A stretch of 64,000 nt of DNA from Bacteroidota bacterium (GCA_947450025.1 CANFTW010000013.1:33665-97664), one strand, 5' to 3'; positions 1-10,995 are shown, counted from the stretch's first letter. Notes: generated by a model from the letters alone, not told the origin. Translations and numbers: made by a program.

Positions 1-61
1 TATAATAATTTTATAATATAAACATTAAAATTCTTAATAATATTTAAATTATTTTTAACAC

Positions 62-1015
62 ATGAGAGTCAGAGAATTAATAGTGTTGTGTTTTTTAATC
101 AATGTTTTTTCATACAATCTTTTTTCTCAAAATTTTTCTAGTGGAGCGAATTGGAAAAAATACAGGAAAGAAGTTAGTTTTCAAATAGGCGCCAGCGGAT
201 TTTTAGGTGATTTAGGGGGCTTAAACACATCAGGAACCGATTATAGTCCAATCGATATGGAATATTCATTAGCCCGTCCAGCATTAAGTGTTGCTTACCG
301 TTACAAACTTTCTAAACACATCAATTGGCAAAGTAGCTTAAATTATTTGTTAGTGGCAGGTGATGATAAATTAACCAAGGATATATATCGAAGTAATCGT
401 AATTTAAATTTTAAATCAAATATTTTTGAGCTATCAACGCGATTTGAAGTTGCCATATTTACACAAAAAGTTGGTCATAGGTATAGTCTAAGAAATACAA
501 AAGCAAAACGTAGTAGTAATAAATTTACTGAAGTAACAGCTTTTATAGGGCTTGGTGCATTTTATTTTAATCCAAAAGGACGAAATCCAATCACTGGTAA
601 ATTTGAAAATTTATATAATTTACATACCGAAGGGCAAGGATTACCTGGTGGTCCAAAACAATATAAAAGGGTGTCTATTAGTATTCCTATGGGTATTGCT
701 TGGCGTTCTGCCATTAGTAAATATTGGACAATTGGAATGGAATTTTGTTTTAGAAAAACATTTTCAGACTATATAGATGATGTAAGTACCACCTACTATG
801 ATAAAGCCGCATTATTAGATGCATATGGCCCTAAATCTGTTACTATGGCTGATCCTACTTTAGATATAATCCCTGGAGGAACTGGACCAAATGGAGATGG
901 CACAGGTGCTCAAAGAGGAGATAAAGAAAAAGATTCCTTTATGGCTCTTCAGGTTACAGTAGGTCGTACTTTTCCACCTAAGCGTCGCAGAACTAAATTA
1001 AGATCTAAATTTTAA
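62..1015 (+). CDS. Exported outer-membrane beta-barrel-like protein (DUF6089-like)
   Basis: ORF with N-terminal signal peptide (..FSYNLFSQ), barrel-like alternating pattern, 'FQIGASGFLGDLGG' start typical of Bacteroidota DUF6089-type proteins. Confidence 0.6.
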   Translation: MRVRELIVLCFLINVFSYNLFSQNFSSGANWKKYRKEVSFQIGASGFLGDLGGLNTSGTDYSPIDMEYSLARPALSVAYRYKLSKHINWQSSLNYLLVAGDDKLTKDIYRSNRNLNFKSNIFELSTRFEVAIFTQKVGHRYSLRNTKAKRSSNKFTEVTAFIGLGAFYFNPKGRNPITGKFENLYNLHTEGQGLPGGPKQYKRVSISIPMGIAWRSAISKYWTIGMEFCFRKTFSDYIDDVSTTYYDKAALLDAYGPKSVTMADPTLDIIPGGTGPNGDGTGAQRGDKEKDSFMALQVTVGRTFPPKRRRTKLRSKF

Positions 1016-1815
1016 GAATTTTTAAAATTATCGTAAACAAGTGATTCAAACCTATTTTGAAGATGATAGTTTGTAGCTATAATTTCTTTACCAAATAACC
1101 AATTATCCGATTTGCTAAAATCACAAACTGTTCCTCCAGCTTCTTTTACAATTAAAGCCCCAGCAGCAACATCCCAAGGGTTTAAGTTATATTCAAAAAA
1201 AGCGTCTACTCTGCCACATGCTAAATAACATAAATCTGCTGCTGCTGCGCCAATTCGTCTAACACCATGTGTATGTTTCATGAGGTAGGTCAACGTGTTC
1301 ATATAATTTTCCAATCTCGAAAAATTATAAATTGGAAATCCTGTTGCGATTAAGCTATCTGATAAATTTTTTCTTTCAGAAACCTTTATTTTGGCACCAT
1401 TTAAAAAAGCTCCTCCATTTTTTATTGCATAAAAACATTCATTTTGAGCAACTTCATAAACAACACCTAAAATAATTTTTCCATTTAACTCCAAGGCAAT
1501 ACTAATAGCGTAACAAGGTATACCATGAATAAAGTTTGTTGTGCCATCCAATGGATCAACAATCCAATTGTAATTTTTGATTTCACTTTTAGTATCTTCT
1601 TCTACAATGAAGCCTGCATCAGGTAAAATAATAGCTAATTTTTCAACTATTAATTTTTCTGAAGTTTTATCGACATAACTCACTAAATCATTTAATCCTT
1701 TTATTTCTACACGATTATATGAAAAAGTTTCTCTTTCATGTCTAATAAAATCACCTACTTCTTTTGCTAAAAAAATTACTTTTTCTAGGATATTGTTTAA
1801 ATCCACACTTTCCAT
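1012..1815 (-). CDS. Inositol monophosphatase family protein
   Basis: Motifs 'WIVDPLDGTTNFIHGIP' and 'NPWDVAAGALIVKEAGG'; ORF extends to 1839 but the Met at about 1815 (MESVDLNN) looks a better start. Confidence 0.9.
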   Translation of the reverse strand: MESVDLNNILEKVIFLAKEVGDFIRHERETFSYNRVEIKGLNDLVSYVDKTSEKLIVEKLAIILPDAGFIVEEDTKSEIKNYNWIVDPLDGTTNFIHGIPCYAISIALELNGKIILGVVYEVAQNECFYAIKNGGAFLNGAKIKVSERKNLSDSLIATGFPIYNFSRLENYMNTLTYLMKHTHGVRRIGAAAADLCYLACGRVDAFFEYNLNPWDVAAGALIVKEAGGTVCDFSKSDNWLFGKEIIATNYHLQNRFESLVYDNFKNS

Positions 1816-1952
1816 TTTTGCAGTGAAGTTAATAAACAAAAACTTTACCCATTACTTATAAATTTATAAGCTTCAGAAAAAAAATGAACAAGTGTTGCAA
1901 ACATTATTTTGTAGAAAGAAGGATTATATATATTTTTCAAAAAAATTAAACC

Positions 1953-3236
1953 ATGAACACAACATCACTTACGCAAAAATCAAAAGTATCTAAACTTGCT
2001 GAAAATATTATTGGATCTGAAATTATCAAATTAGCCGGAGAGGTTAATGAAAAAATTAAACACGGAGAAAAAATTTATAATATGACAATTGGTGATTTCA
2101 ACCCTAAAGAATTCCCAATCCCAGCAGAATTAAAACAGTATATTGTTGATGCCTATTTTGATGATCAAACAAATTACCCAGCAGCTGATGGAATGTTAGA
2201 ATTACGAAATGCTGTTTCTGATTTATTAAAAGAACGAGGTAATTTGGAGTATAAAAATGATGAAATTTTAATCGCCGGTGGAGCCCGCCCTATTATTTAT
2301 AGTATTTTTAAAGCTTTAGTTGATGCAAATGATACCGTCATTTTTGCGGTTCCATCATGGAATAATAACCATTATTCCTATTTAAATTTTGCCAAGTCGG
2401 TTGTGATAGAAGCTACACCTGAGCAAAATTTTATGCCTTCTGCCAATGACATTAAACCATTTATTAAAGATGCGACCTTAGTGGCATTGTGTTCTCCTCA
2501 AAATCCTACAGGAACAATTTTTAGTAAAGAGGGACTAGAAGAAATTTGTGATTTGATTATAGAGGAAAATATTCGCCGTGGTCCTGATGCAAAACCCGTT
2601 TATTTAATGTATGACCAAATTTATTGGGCATTAACTTTTGGTGAAAGTAAACACTATAATCCTGTAGTGTTAAGACCTGAAATGAGAGCTTATGCAGTAT
2701 TTGTTGATGGCATTTCTAAATCTTTAGCGGCAACTGGCGTAAGAGTAGGATGGAGTATGGGACCAAAATTAATTATTGACAAAATGAAAGCTATTTTAAC
2801 ACATGTTGGTGCATGGGCTCCAAAAGCTGAACAAATGGCCTCTGCAAAATATTTAAGCAATCTTTCATTATATGATGCTTTCATTGAAGAACAAAAAAAT
2901 AAAATAAGTACAAGATTAGATGGGTTTTATAAAGGTTTTCAAGACTTAAAAAAAGAAGGATTTAAAGTGGATGCCATCACTCCACAAGCTGCCATTTATT
3001 TAACAATTAAGTTTGATTTGCATGGAATGAAAACTGCTAATGGATTAGAATTATCAAGTACAAAGGATATTACTAAATTCATTTTAGACGAGGCAAAATT
3101 AGCTGTTGTACCATTCTATGCTTTTGGAGCATCCGATAATTCACCATGGTACAGGATGTCTGTTGGCACATGCAAAGTTTCTGATATAACAGATGTGATA
3201 GCTAATTTAAGAAATGCTTTATTGAAGCTTTCATAA
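1953..3236 (+). CDS. Pyridoxal phosphate-dependent aminotransferase (class I/II, aspartate aminotransferase-like)
   Basis: 'SPQNPTGTIFS', 'DGISKSLAATGVRVGW' PLP-Lys region, fold type I pattern. Confidence 0.9.
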   Translation: MNTTSLTQKSKVSKLAENIIGSEIIKLAGEVNEKIKHGEKIYNMTIGDFNPKEFPIPAELKQYIVDAYFDDQTNYPAADGMLELRNAVSDLLKERGNLEYKNDEILIAGGARPIIYSIFKALVDANDTVIFAVPSWNNNHYSYLNFAKSVVIEATPEQNFMPSANDIKPFIKDATLVALCSPQNPTGTIFSKEGLEEICDLIIEENIRRGPDAKPVYLMYDQIYWALTFGESKHYNPVVLRPEMRAYAVFVDGISKSLAATGVRVGWSMGPKLIIDKMKAILTHVGAWAPKAEQMASAKYLSNLSLYDAFIEEQKNKISTRLDGFYKGFQDLKKEGFKVDAITPQAAIYLTIKFDLHGMKTANGLELSSTKDITKFILDEAKLAVVPFYAFGASDNSPWYRMSVGTCKVSDITDVIANLRNALLKLS

Positions 3237-3401
3237 TCAATAAATTTATAGCAATACAATAATAGCTCGTATATTTAATTAGAACTATTTGTTTTTTATA
3301 TACATTTACTAAACCATTTTAGAGATGCAATGCTTGCACATTTTAAATATTTAAAAGTAGAAGTTTAATCTCATAAAATTAACAACCATAAATAATAACA
3401 T

Positions 3402-5351
3402 ATGAAAAAAGTCCTATTTTCTTTTTTAGCCATCATTAGTATTTTGTCTGATATTTCAGCAAATGTAGGAGATACCACATGGGTAACGATTTTTAACAAT
3501 AGAAAAATTACTCAATGGGGTAATTACGACACAACATCCGTTTTGCCCACGGGAAAAACATTTAGAAAAATAAAATTACATTATATATTAGGAAGATACG
3601 CTTGTCCTGCAGGCACACAATATTGCGGATCGTGGGATTATACGACACAAGTTTATGCGAAACCTACAAATGCCGATACCGTAGAAATTGCAAGAATTAT
3701 CACTCCCTATGCAACTGATTGGTTAAGCTCTAACAGAACAAATGATTTTGTGGTTGATGTAACAGATTATGCTTCTATTTTAAATGGTAATTTAGATTTT
3801 AGATATAAATATGATGGTTATTCATGGGGTTTTACTCTTACTTTAAAACTAGAAATGATTGAAGGAACCCCAGCAATGAATGCACTTTCGGTGAAAAATA
3901 TTTATGATGGATATTATTCTTATGGAAACACCTCTGATCCTATAGAAAATCATTTGATTGAAAAATCATATTCATATAATAACCCTGCAACAAAAGCCTT
4001 TGTAAAAAACATTATTAGTGGGCATGGCTCTGATGATAATGGATGTGGGGAGTTTTGCAGTAAATATTATGATTTAAAAATTAACGGAACTCAAGTTTCT
4101 CAAAAACAATTATGGAAAAACGATTGTGGCTTAAACGATATTTCACCTCAAACAGGTACTTGGCTATATGAACGAGCTAATTGGTGCCCAGGACAAATTG
4201 TTTATCCTATTATGCATGATATTTCAACAGTAACTTCTCCAGCTTCTTCATTCTCTGTAAATATTGATATGGAGCCATATACTTCTCCTACACAGTCAAA
4301 TACAGGTGGTTATAATGTTGTATCTCAATTAATTTCTTATTCTGCACCAAACTTTAGTACTGATGTTTCTATTGAAGATATTATTGCCCCAAATAGCGAC
4401 CCTAATTATGCTCGCGCAAATAATATTTGTGTTAATCCAAAAATTAAAATTAAAAACACTGGAACAAATCAAGTCACGCAAGTTGTTTTTAATTATAATA
4501 TTTCAGGCGGTTCAGTTGCAACATACACTTGGAATGGTAGTCTAAATTTCTTAGATGAAACTATTGTTGAATTAGGAACAGCATTATCATTATACAATGG
4601 TAACTTAACCAATGGATTTAATGTTTCTATTAAACAAGTGAATGGTAGTGTAGGGGATCAAAATTTGTTTAATAATACACATAATTGTATTTACAATAGT
4701 GTTAAAGTCTATCCCAATCAATTTATTGTTAATTTTTTAACGAATGCCGCTACAAGCTCTATAAATCCAGGATTTAATGAAGCAAATTGGACCATAAAAG
4801 ATGATAATGGTAATGTTGTAGTAAGTCGAATGAATAACATCAATAATAAAACTTTTAAAGACACAGTTAACTTACCTGATGGCTGTTATACATTTACAAT
4901 GAATGATGATGGATGTGATGGCTTATCTTGGTGGGCTTATCAATACTATACTCCAAATCCAGGATCAGGAACAATAAAATTTGTAAAACTTGGGATTCCA
5001 GTAACCCTTAAAAACTTTAATGGAGATTTTGGATGTCAAATTTCAGAACGTTTCATGACAAGTAGCACGATTGCTTCTGTTCAACAAACAGAATTTAAAA
5101 CTAACATTCAATTATTTCCTAATCCAACCTCTCAAATTATTAATTTAGCTATCGATGTTAAAGAAAATCAAAATATAGAGTATATCATAACTGATATTAC
5201 AGGAAAAATAATTTATGAAGGTGAGTATAATTCTGTTGGATCTGAAATTCACCCAATTAACATTGAAAATTTGTCTAATGGGATGTATTTTATTACATGT
5301 AAATTTGAAAAATCAGAACCTATTACTCAAAAATTTGTAATTAGAAAATAA
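3402..5351 (+). CDS. Secreted PNGase F-like protein with T9SS C-terminal sorting domain
   Basis: Signal peptide; 'CPAGTQYCGSWDYTTQVY', 'GHGSDDNGCGEFCSKYYDLKINGTQ', 'GTWLYERANWCPG' resemble peptide-N-glycosidase F; C-term 'LFPNPTSQIINL..ISNGMYFITCKFE..QKFVIRK' is T9SS type A. Confidence 0.8.
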   Translation: MKKVLFSFLAIISILSDISANVGDTTWVTIFNNRKITQWGNYDTTSVLPTGKTFRKIKLHYILGRYACPAGTQYCGSWDYTTQVYAKPTNADTVEIARIITPYATDWLSSNRTNDFVVDVTDYASILNGNLDFRYKYDGYSWGFTLTLKLEMIEGTPAMNALSVKNIYDGYYSYGNTSDPIENHLIEKSYSYNNPATKAFVKNIISGHGSDDNGCGEFCSKYYDLKINGTQVSQKQLWKNDCGLNDISPQTGTWLYERANWCPGQIVYPIMHDISTVTSPASSFSVNIDMEPYTSPTQSNTGGYNVVSQLISYSAPNFSTDVSIEDIIAPNSDPNYARANNICVNPKIKIKNTGTNQVTQVVFNYNISGGSVATYTWNGSLNFLDETIVELGTALSLYNGNLTNGFNVSIKQVNGSVGDQNLFNNTHNCIYNSVKVYPNQFIVNFLTNAATSSINPGFNEANWTIKDDNGNVVVSRMNNINNKTFKDTVNLPDGCYTFTMNDDGCDGLSWWAYQYYTPNPGSGTIKFVKLGIPVTLKNFNGDFGCQISERFMTSSTIASVQQTEFKTNIQLFPNPTSQIINLAIDVKENQNIEYIITDITGKIIYEGEYNSVGSEIHPINIENLSNGMYFITCKFEKSEPITQKFVIRK

Positions 5352-5401
5352 AAAATATTCATTTTAATTAAAAAAAGAGGATTAATTGTGAATAACTATT
5401 G

Positions 5402-5428
5402 TTTGTATCACAAAAAGTCTTATATTTG
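5402..5428 (+). promoter_or_regulatory. Putative Bacteroidota promoter upstream of rpsO
   Basis: TTTG (5402-5405) and TATATTTG (5421-5428), matching TTTG/TAnnTTTG; spacing (15 nt) slightly short. Confidence 0.4.
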
Positions 5429-5465
5429 TAGCCCTATTTAAAGATAACAATAAAAGAAGAATAAC

Positions 5466-5735
5466 ATGTATTTAACATCAGAAGTAAAGAAAGACATTTT
5501 TAAAAAACACGGTGGTAGCGATAAAAACACTGGTTCAGCAGAATCTCAAGTGGCATTATTTACTCACCGTATAGACCATTTAACAGGTCACTTAAAAAAC
5601 AATAAAAAAGATTTTGGAACACAACGTGCACTATTAAATTTAGTAGGTAAACGTCGTGCGTTATTAGATTATTTAAAAAACACGGACATTATGCGTTACC
5701 GTGCGGTTATTAAAGTATTAGATATCCGTAAGTAA
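5466..5735 (+). CDS. rpsO: 30S ribosomal protein S15
   Basis: 'GSAESQVALFTHRIDHLTGHLKNNKKDFGTQRALLNLVGKRRALLDYLK'. Confidence 0.97.
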   Translation: MYLTSEVKKDIFKKHGGSDKNTGSAESQVALFTHRIDHLTGHLKNNKKDFGTQRALLNLVGKRRALLDYLKNTDIMRYRAVIKVLDIRK

Positions 5736-5762
5736 TTATATGAGTTCTTGTTAAGATTAAGA

Positions 5763-5793
5763 GGCATTTCGAGTAATCGAAATGCCTTTCTTA
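5763..5793 (+). terminator. Rho-independent terminator-like hairpin after rpsO
   Basis: GGCATTTCGAGTAATCGAAATGCC followed by T-rich run. Confidence 0.75.
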
Positions 5794-5894
5794 TTACATA
5801 CCTTTCTTATTTTTGACTGGTTAAGACGAAGAAAACAGAAAACAAATATATAAATCGTACCAAAAACGTTGGTACACAAAACAAAAAAAACAAG

Positions 5895-8033
5895 ATGTCA
5901 CAAATCGGAATTCAACATTCATTCGACCTAGGAGATGGTAGAATTGTAACCCTAGAAACAGGGAAATTAGCTAAACAAGCTGATGGAGCAGTAGTCGTAA
6001 AATTAGGTAACACTATGATTTTAGCTACGGTAGTAAGTAACAAAGAAGCAAAAGAAGGCGTAGATTTTTTACCTTTAACAGTAGATTATCAAGAAAAATA
6101 TGCAGCAACAGGACGCTTTCCTGGCGGGTTTTTCCGAAGAGAAGCAAAATTATCTGACTATGAAGTATTAATTTCTCGTATCGTAGATAGAGCAATGCGT
6201 CCTTTATTTCCAGATGATTATCATGCTGATACTCAAATCATGTTATCATTAATTTCTTCAGATAAAAAAACAATGCCTGATGCATTAGTTGGTTTAGCTG
6301 CATCTGCGGCAGTGGCTGTTTCTGATATTCCTTTTAACGGACCAATTTCTGAAGTTCGTGTTGGTAAAATTGATGGTAAATTAGTAATCAATCCTGATAT
6401 TGATCAATTAGCATTATCAACAATTGATATGATTGTTGCAGCATCAGCTCATGATATTGCGATGGTTGAAGGTGAAATGAGCGAGATTAGCGAAACAGAA
6501 ATGTTAGAGGCTATCAAATTTGCTCACGAAGCTATTAAAGTTCAAATTACAGCTATTAATGAATTTGCTGTCAAAGCAGGATTAAAACCAAAACGTGTTT
6601 ACAACCATGAGAAACATGATTTAGATTTAAAAGCAGCAGTAGCAAAAGCAACTTATGATAAAGTATATGCTGTGGCAAAAGCTGGTAATCCAAATAAGAA
6701 TGAGCGTAAAGTAGCATTTAAAGCAGTTTTAGATGAATACAAAACAACCTTCTCTCCAGAAGAATTAAAAGAGAAAGAAGGATTAATTAATACTTACTAT
6801 CACGGTGTTGAGTATGATGCAGTGCGTCAAGCAACATTAGATACTCAAATTCGTTTAGATGGTCGTAAAACAAATCAAATCCGTCCAATTTGGAGCGAAG
6901 TAGGGTATTTACCTGCAGCTCATGGTTCTGCTATCTTCCAACGTGGAGAAACTCAATCGTTAACTACAGTGACTTTAGGAACAGGAAAAGATGCTCAATT
7001 AATTGATGGTGCATTTTACCGTGGTGAAACTAAATTTATTTTACATTATAACTTCCCAGGTTTCTCAACTGGAGAAGCTAAACCAAATCGTGGTGTAGGT
7101 CGTCGTGAAGTTGGACATGGAAACTTAGCGTTACGTGCATTATCAAAAGTAGTTCCAACTGATACGCCTTACACAGTTCGTGTAGTTTCTGATATTTTAG
7201 AATCAAATGGTTCTTCATCAATGGCTACCGTTTGCGCTGGTACATTAGCACTAATGGATGCAGGTGTGAAGATTGCAAAACCAGTTACTGGTATTGCGAT
7301 GGGATTAATTACATCAGCAGATAACAGCTCTTATGCAATTTTATCAGATATCTTAGGTGATGAAGATCATTTAGGCGATATGGATTTTAAAGTTTGTGGT
7401 ACTAAAGACGGTATTACTGCTGTGCAAATGGATTTAAAAGTAAATGGCTTACCATATGAAGTTATGGAAAAAGCTTTATTGCAAGCTAAAGAAGGCCGTT
7501 TACACATTATGGGAGAAATCTTAAAAACAATTGATACTCCTCGTGCAGATTATAACGAAAACGTTCCTCGCTTTGAAGTAATTATTATTCCTCAAGAATT
7601 TATTGGTGCGATTATCGGACCTGGAGGAAAAGTAATTCAAGATATTCAAAAGAAAACAGGGGCTACCATTTCAATTACAGAAGTTGATAATAGCGGTAGA
7701 GTTGAGATTTTTGCAGAAAAATTAGAAGACTTAAAAGCAGCTGTTGCTCGTATTAAAGCTATTGTTGCGATTCCTGAAGTTGGTGAAATTTACGAAGCAA
7801 AAGTAAAATCAATTATGCCATATGGTGCATTTGTTGAATTTATGCCAGGTAAAGAGGGATTGTTACACATTAGTGAATACGATTGGAAACGAATTGATTC
7901 TTTAGAAGGATTAGTAAAAGACGGTGATATTGTTAAAGTGAAATACATCGGCACTGATCCGAAAAACGGAAAAGCTAAATTATCTCGTAAAGCAACTTTA
8001 CCTAAACCTGAGGCTGAAGAAAATAAAGCGTAA
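5895..8033 (+). CDS. pnp: Polyribonucleotide nucleotidyltransferase
   Basis: Two RNase PH domains, KH ('[22 protein letters not shown]') and S1 domain; follows rpsO. Confidence 0.97.
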   Translation: MSQIGIQHSFDLGDGRIVTLETGKLAKQADGAVVVKLGNTMILATVVSNKEAKEGVDFLPLTVDYQEKYAATGRFPGGFFRREAKLSDYEVLISRIVDRAMRPLFPDDYHADTQIMLSLISSDKKTMPDALVGLAASAAVAVSDIPFNGPISEVRVGKIDGKLVINPDIDQLALSTIDMIVAASAHDIAMVEGEMSEISETEMLEAIKFAHEAIKVQITAINEFAVKAGLKPKRVYNHEKHDLDLKAAVAKATYDKVYAVAKAGNPNKNERKVAFKAVLDEYKTTFSPEELKEKEGLINTYYHGVEYDAVRQATLDTQIRLDGRKTNQIRPIWSEVGYLPAAHGSAIFQRGETQSLTTVTLGTGKDAQLIDGAFYRGETKFILHYNFPGFSTGEAKPNRGVGRREVGHGNLALRALSKVVPTDTPYTVRVVSDILESNGSSSMATVCAGTLALMDAGVKIAKPVTGIAMGLITSADNSSYAILSDILGDEDHLGDMDFKVCGTKDGITAVQMDLKVNGLPYEVMEKALLQAKEGRLHIMGEILKTIDTPRADYNENVPRFEVIIIPQEFIGAIIGPGGKVIQDIQKKTGATISITEVDNSGRVEIFAEKLEDLKAAVARIKAIVAIPEVGEIYEAKVKSIMPYGAFVEFMPGKEGLLHISEYDWKRIDSLEGLVKDGDIVKVKYIGTDPKNGKAKLSRKATLPKPEAEENKA

Positions 8034-8050
8034 TAATTTTAATTCAATTA

Positions 8051-8088
8051 AAAGCCATTCTCTTAGATGAGGGTGGCTTTTTTGTTTT
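8051..8088 (+). terminator. Terminator-like hairpin after pnp
   Basis: AAAGCCATTCTC-TTAGAT-GAGGGTGGCTTTTTT with G-T pairs. Confidence 0.6.
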
Positions 8089-8091
8089 ATG

Positions 8092-8099
8092 TATATTTG
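8092..8099 (+). promoter_or_regulatory. Putative -7 promoter box TATATTTG
   Basis: Exact TAnnTTTG match 3 nt upstream of the ATG at 8103; no clear TTTG at the -33 position. Confidence 0.35.
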
Positions 8100-8102
8100 T
8101 AA

Positions 8103-8654
8103 ATGCTAGATTTAAACTTTGATCCATTTCCAATTATCGAAACAGATAGGCTTATTTTAAGAAGAACGGAATCGGAAGATGCAAGAGATTATTTTGCTTT
8201 AAGAAGTAGTCCTGAAGCAATGAAACATATTTGTAAACCATTACATAAATCAATTGATGATACTATTAAAATGATTGATAACATTAATGAAATGATCAGT
8301 ACTAATGAGGGTATATCTTGGGCTGTATGTTTTAAAAGTGATCATAAAATGATAGGCTCAGTTTCTTTTCACAGAATTGAAAAAGAACATTATCGGGCGG
8401 AAATTGGTTATATGCTTCATCCTAAATTTTGGCAACAAGGTATAGTGAGTGAAGCAGTAAAAGCTATTATTGATTATGGTTTTAAAATCTTGAATTTACA
8501 TTCTATTGAGGCTCATATCGACCCAACTAATGTTGGTTCGGAAAAAGTTCTTCAAAAATTCAAATTTGAAAAAGAAGCTTATTTTAAAGAAAACTATTTT
8601 TATGATGGACAGTTTTTAGATACAGCTGTTTATTCGTTGCTTCATAATTCATAA
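8103..8654 (+). CDS. GNAT family N-acetyltransferase (RimJ/RimL-like)
   Basis: 'ETDRLILRRTESEDA', 'AEIGYMLHPKFWQQGIVSEAVKAIIDYGF', 'EAHIDPTNVGSEKVLQKFKF'. Confidence 0.92.
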   Translation: MLDLNFDPFPIIETDRLILRRTESEDARDYFALRSSPEAMKHICKPLHKSIDDTIKMIDNINEMISTNEGISWAVCFKSDHKMIGSVSFHRIEKEHYRAEIGYMLHPKFWQQGIVSEAVKAIIDYGFKILNLHSIEAHIDPTNVGSEKVLQKFKFEKEAYFKENYFYDGQFLDTAVYSLLHNS

Positions 8655-8670
8655 GTTTAATACTATATAA

Positions 8671-9642
8671 TTGAAAAAAATATTAAATAATTCTTCTGCC
8701 AAAAAAAATGGATTACATCCTCGTAACAAACATCTTTATGGTTACGACTTTGAGCAGTTAATTCATATTTGTCCTGAACTAAAATCATTTGTTTTAATTA
8801 ATCATTTCAATATCGAAACCATTGATTTTGGTAATCCTGTAGCTGTAAAATTATTAAATCAAGCTCTATTAAAACAGTTTTATAAAATTACTATTTGGGA
8901 TATTCCTCAAAATTATTTATGTCCTCCTGTTCCTGGAAGGGCTGATTATATTCATAATCTAGCTGATTTACTAGCTTCAAGCAATGGAAATCATATCCCA
9001 AAAGGGAATACAGTCAACGCTTTGGATATTGGAGTAGGGGCTAATTGTATCTATCCTTTGATAGGCCATCAAGAATATGGTTGGAGTTTTGTTGGCTCAG
9101 ATATTGATTTGTTATCCATTAAAGTTGCCAATCAAATCATTAGTTCAAATTCATTGTCAAAATTTATTGAACTCAGACAGCAAACTAATTCCACTTTTAT
9201 TTTTAATGGAATAATAAAGCCAAACGAAATGATTGATATCACTTTATGCAATCCACCGTTTCATTCATCGGCTAACGAAACTCAACAAGGCACTGAGCGT
9301 AAATGGAGAAACCTTGGGTATCAAAAAAAATCAAAACCAACATTAAATTTTGGTGGACAATCAAATGAATTATGGTGCAAGGGAGGGGAGAAAGCCTTTA
9401 TAAGTAAGATGATTGATGAAAGTTCTCAATTCTCAAAAAATTGTTTATGGTTTACAACTTTAGTTTCAAAAAGCGATAATTTACCTAGTATTTATGATAC
9501 TTTAAAAAAGGTAAACGCCGTTAATGTGAAAACCATTAATATGTCACAAGGAAATAAAATTAGTCGCCTTGTAGCATGGACATTTTTAAATGAAACTCAA
9601 CATATAGAATGGAGTCTAAAGAGATTTAAATCATCACATTAA
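8671..9642 (+). CDS. rlmF: 23S rRNA (adenine(1618)-N6)-methyltransferase
   Basis: TTG start; 'LHPRNKH..GYDF', 'NALDIGVGANCIYPLIG', 'DITLCNPPFHSS'. Confidence 0.93.
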   Translation: MKKILNNSSAKKNGLHPRNKHLYGYDFEQLIHICPELKSFVLINHFNIETIDFGNPVAVKLLNQALLKQFYKITIWDIPQNYLCPPVPGRADYIHNLADLLASSNGNHIPKGNTVNALDIGVGANCIYPLIGHQEYGWSFVGSDIDLLSIKVANQIISSNSLSKFIELRQQTNSTFIFNGIIKPNEMIDITLCNPPFHSSANETQQGTERKWRNLGYQKKSKPTLNFGGQSNELWCKGGEKAFISKMIDESSQFSKNCLWFTTLVSKSDNLPSIYDTLKKVNAVNVKTINMSQGNKISRLVAWTFLNETQHIEWSLKRFKSSH

Positions 9643-9749
9643 TATTGAATTTATTTGGTAATTAACATCTGTTTTTTGAATACTATCTATTTATAAATAA
9701 TATTCTAAAGCATTATTAATTAAGATTGTAATTAAAAATTACAATAAAA

Positions 9750-10928
9750 TTGAACTCATTAAAATATATAATTCCACTCATCGTTTTTTCTTCTTTCGTT
9801 GTCGACTGCAATCAAACAGAGGGAGCTGATAAAACCACATTATTTAAAGCTCCAGAAAAACCAATTATTCAATCCAAAATAGATTCTGTAAAGTATAAAG
9901 CTGAAATATATCGACTAGATACCTTGTTTAATAAATTATACAAAGCAAATGCCTTTAATGGTAATGTGTTAATTGCGAGAGGAAAAAATATTATTTACCA
10001 AAAATCATTTGGATATGGCAATAAACAATCTAATAAATTATTAAATGATTCTTCTATTTTTCAATTAGCATCAGTTTCAAAAGTTATCACAGGAGTTGCA
10101 ACTTTATTATTGTATGAGCAAGGTAAATTAAATTTAGATACAAAGGTGAGTGATATCCTTACTGATTTTCCTTATACCAATATTACAGTTAAACACTTAT
10201 TGTCTCATCGGTCAGGCTTGCCTAACTACACTTATTTTTGTGGTGAATATTTAAGTGATACAGTTCAAAGATTAAGCAATCAACATATGCTTAATATTAT
10301 GGTGAAACATAAACCTAAAGCATATATTAATCCTGGTTTACGTTTTAATTACTGCAATACAAATTATGCTTTGTTGGCATTAATTATTGAAAAAATATCT
10401 CAAAAAAGTTATTCTTCATTTTTGAGAGAAGACTTATTCATTCCATTAGGAATGAATCATAGTTATACTGCCTTAAATATTGACAGTACTAAAGAACATT
10501 TAACCTGTGGTTATACCATGAAATACGCATGTGTAGCAAATGATTGTTATGATGGTGTTTTGGGCGATAAAGGAATATATACAACAACCTATGATTTATT
10601 TTTATTAAGCACAGCGTTATATCAACATCGGTTATTAGCTAATACTACTCAGCAATATGCTTACACGCCTCATAGTCCTGAAAAGAAATTAAGTAATTAT
10701 GGATACGGATGGAGAATGAAAAACATGAATGATTCATTAAAAGAAGTTTTTCATAATGGATGGTGGCATGGATATAGAACATCCTTTCATCGACGATTAA
10801 AAGATAGTTTAACAGTGATAGTTTTAAGTAATCGATTGAATAGCAGTGTATATGCTACATGGCGAATTTATGCAGCCATTGATGGTCCAAAAGCGTCTGG
10901 TATTAAACAAGAATTGGATGAGGAATAA
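9750..10928 (+). CDS. Serine hydrolase / class C beta-lactamase-like protein
   Basis: TTG start, 'QLASVSKVITGVATLLL' SxxK, 'YCNTNYALL' YxN motif, lipoprotein-like N-terminus. Confidence 0.88.
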   Translation: MNSLKYIIPLIVFSSFVVDCNQTEGADKTTLFKAPEKPIIQSKIDSVKYKAEIYRLDTLFNKLYKANAFNGNVLIARGKNIIYQKSFGYGNKQSNKLLNDSSIFQLASVSKVITGVATLLLYEQGKLNLDTKVSDILTDFPYTNITVKHLLSHRSGLPNYTYFCGEYLSDTVQRLSNQHMLNIMVKHKPKAYINPGLRFNYCNTNYALLALIIEKISQKSYSSFLREDLFIPLGMNHSYTALNIDSTKEHLTCGYTMKYACVANDCYDGVLGDKGIYTTTYDLFLLSTALYQHRLLANTTQQYAYTPHSPEKKLSNYGYGWRMKNMNDSLKEVFHNGWWHGYRTSFHRRLKDSLTVIVLSNRLNSSVYATWRIYAAIDGPKASGIKQELDEE

Positions 10929-10995
10929 TTTTGTTTCAATAAACCAAGAAGAAATGCAAATAACAATTTCAAAAAAAGATTAGTACCTTTAAGCC

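Noticed and set aside
9750-10928. Serine hydrolase considered as an antibiotic-resistance beta-lactamase
   Set aside because: SxxK/YxN pattern is shared by many esterases and peptidases; nothing supports a resistance role.
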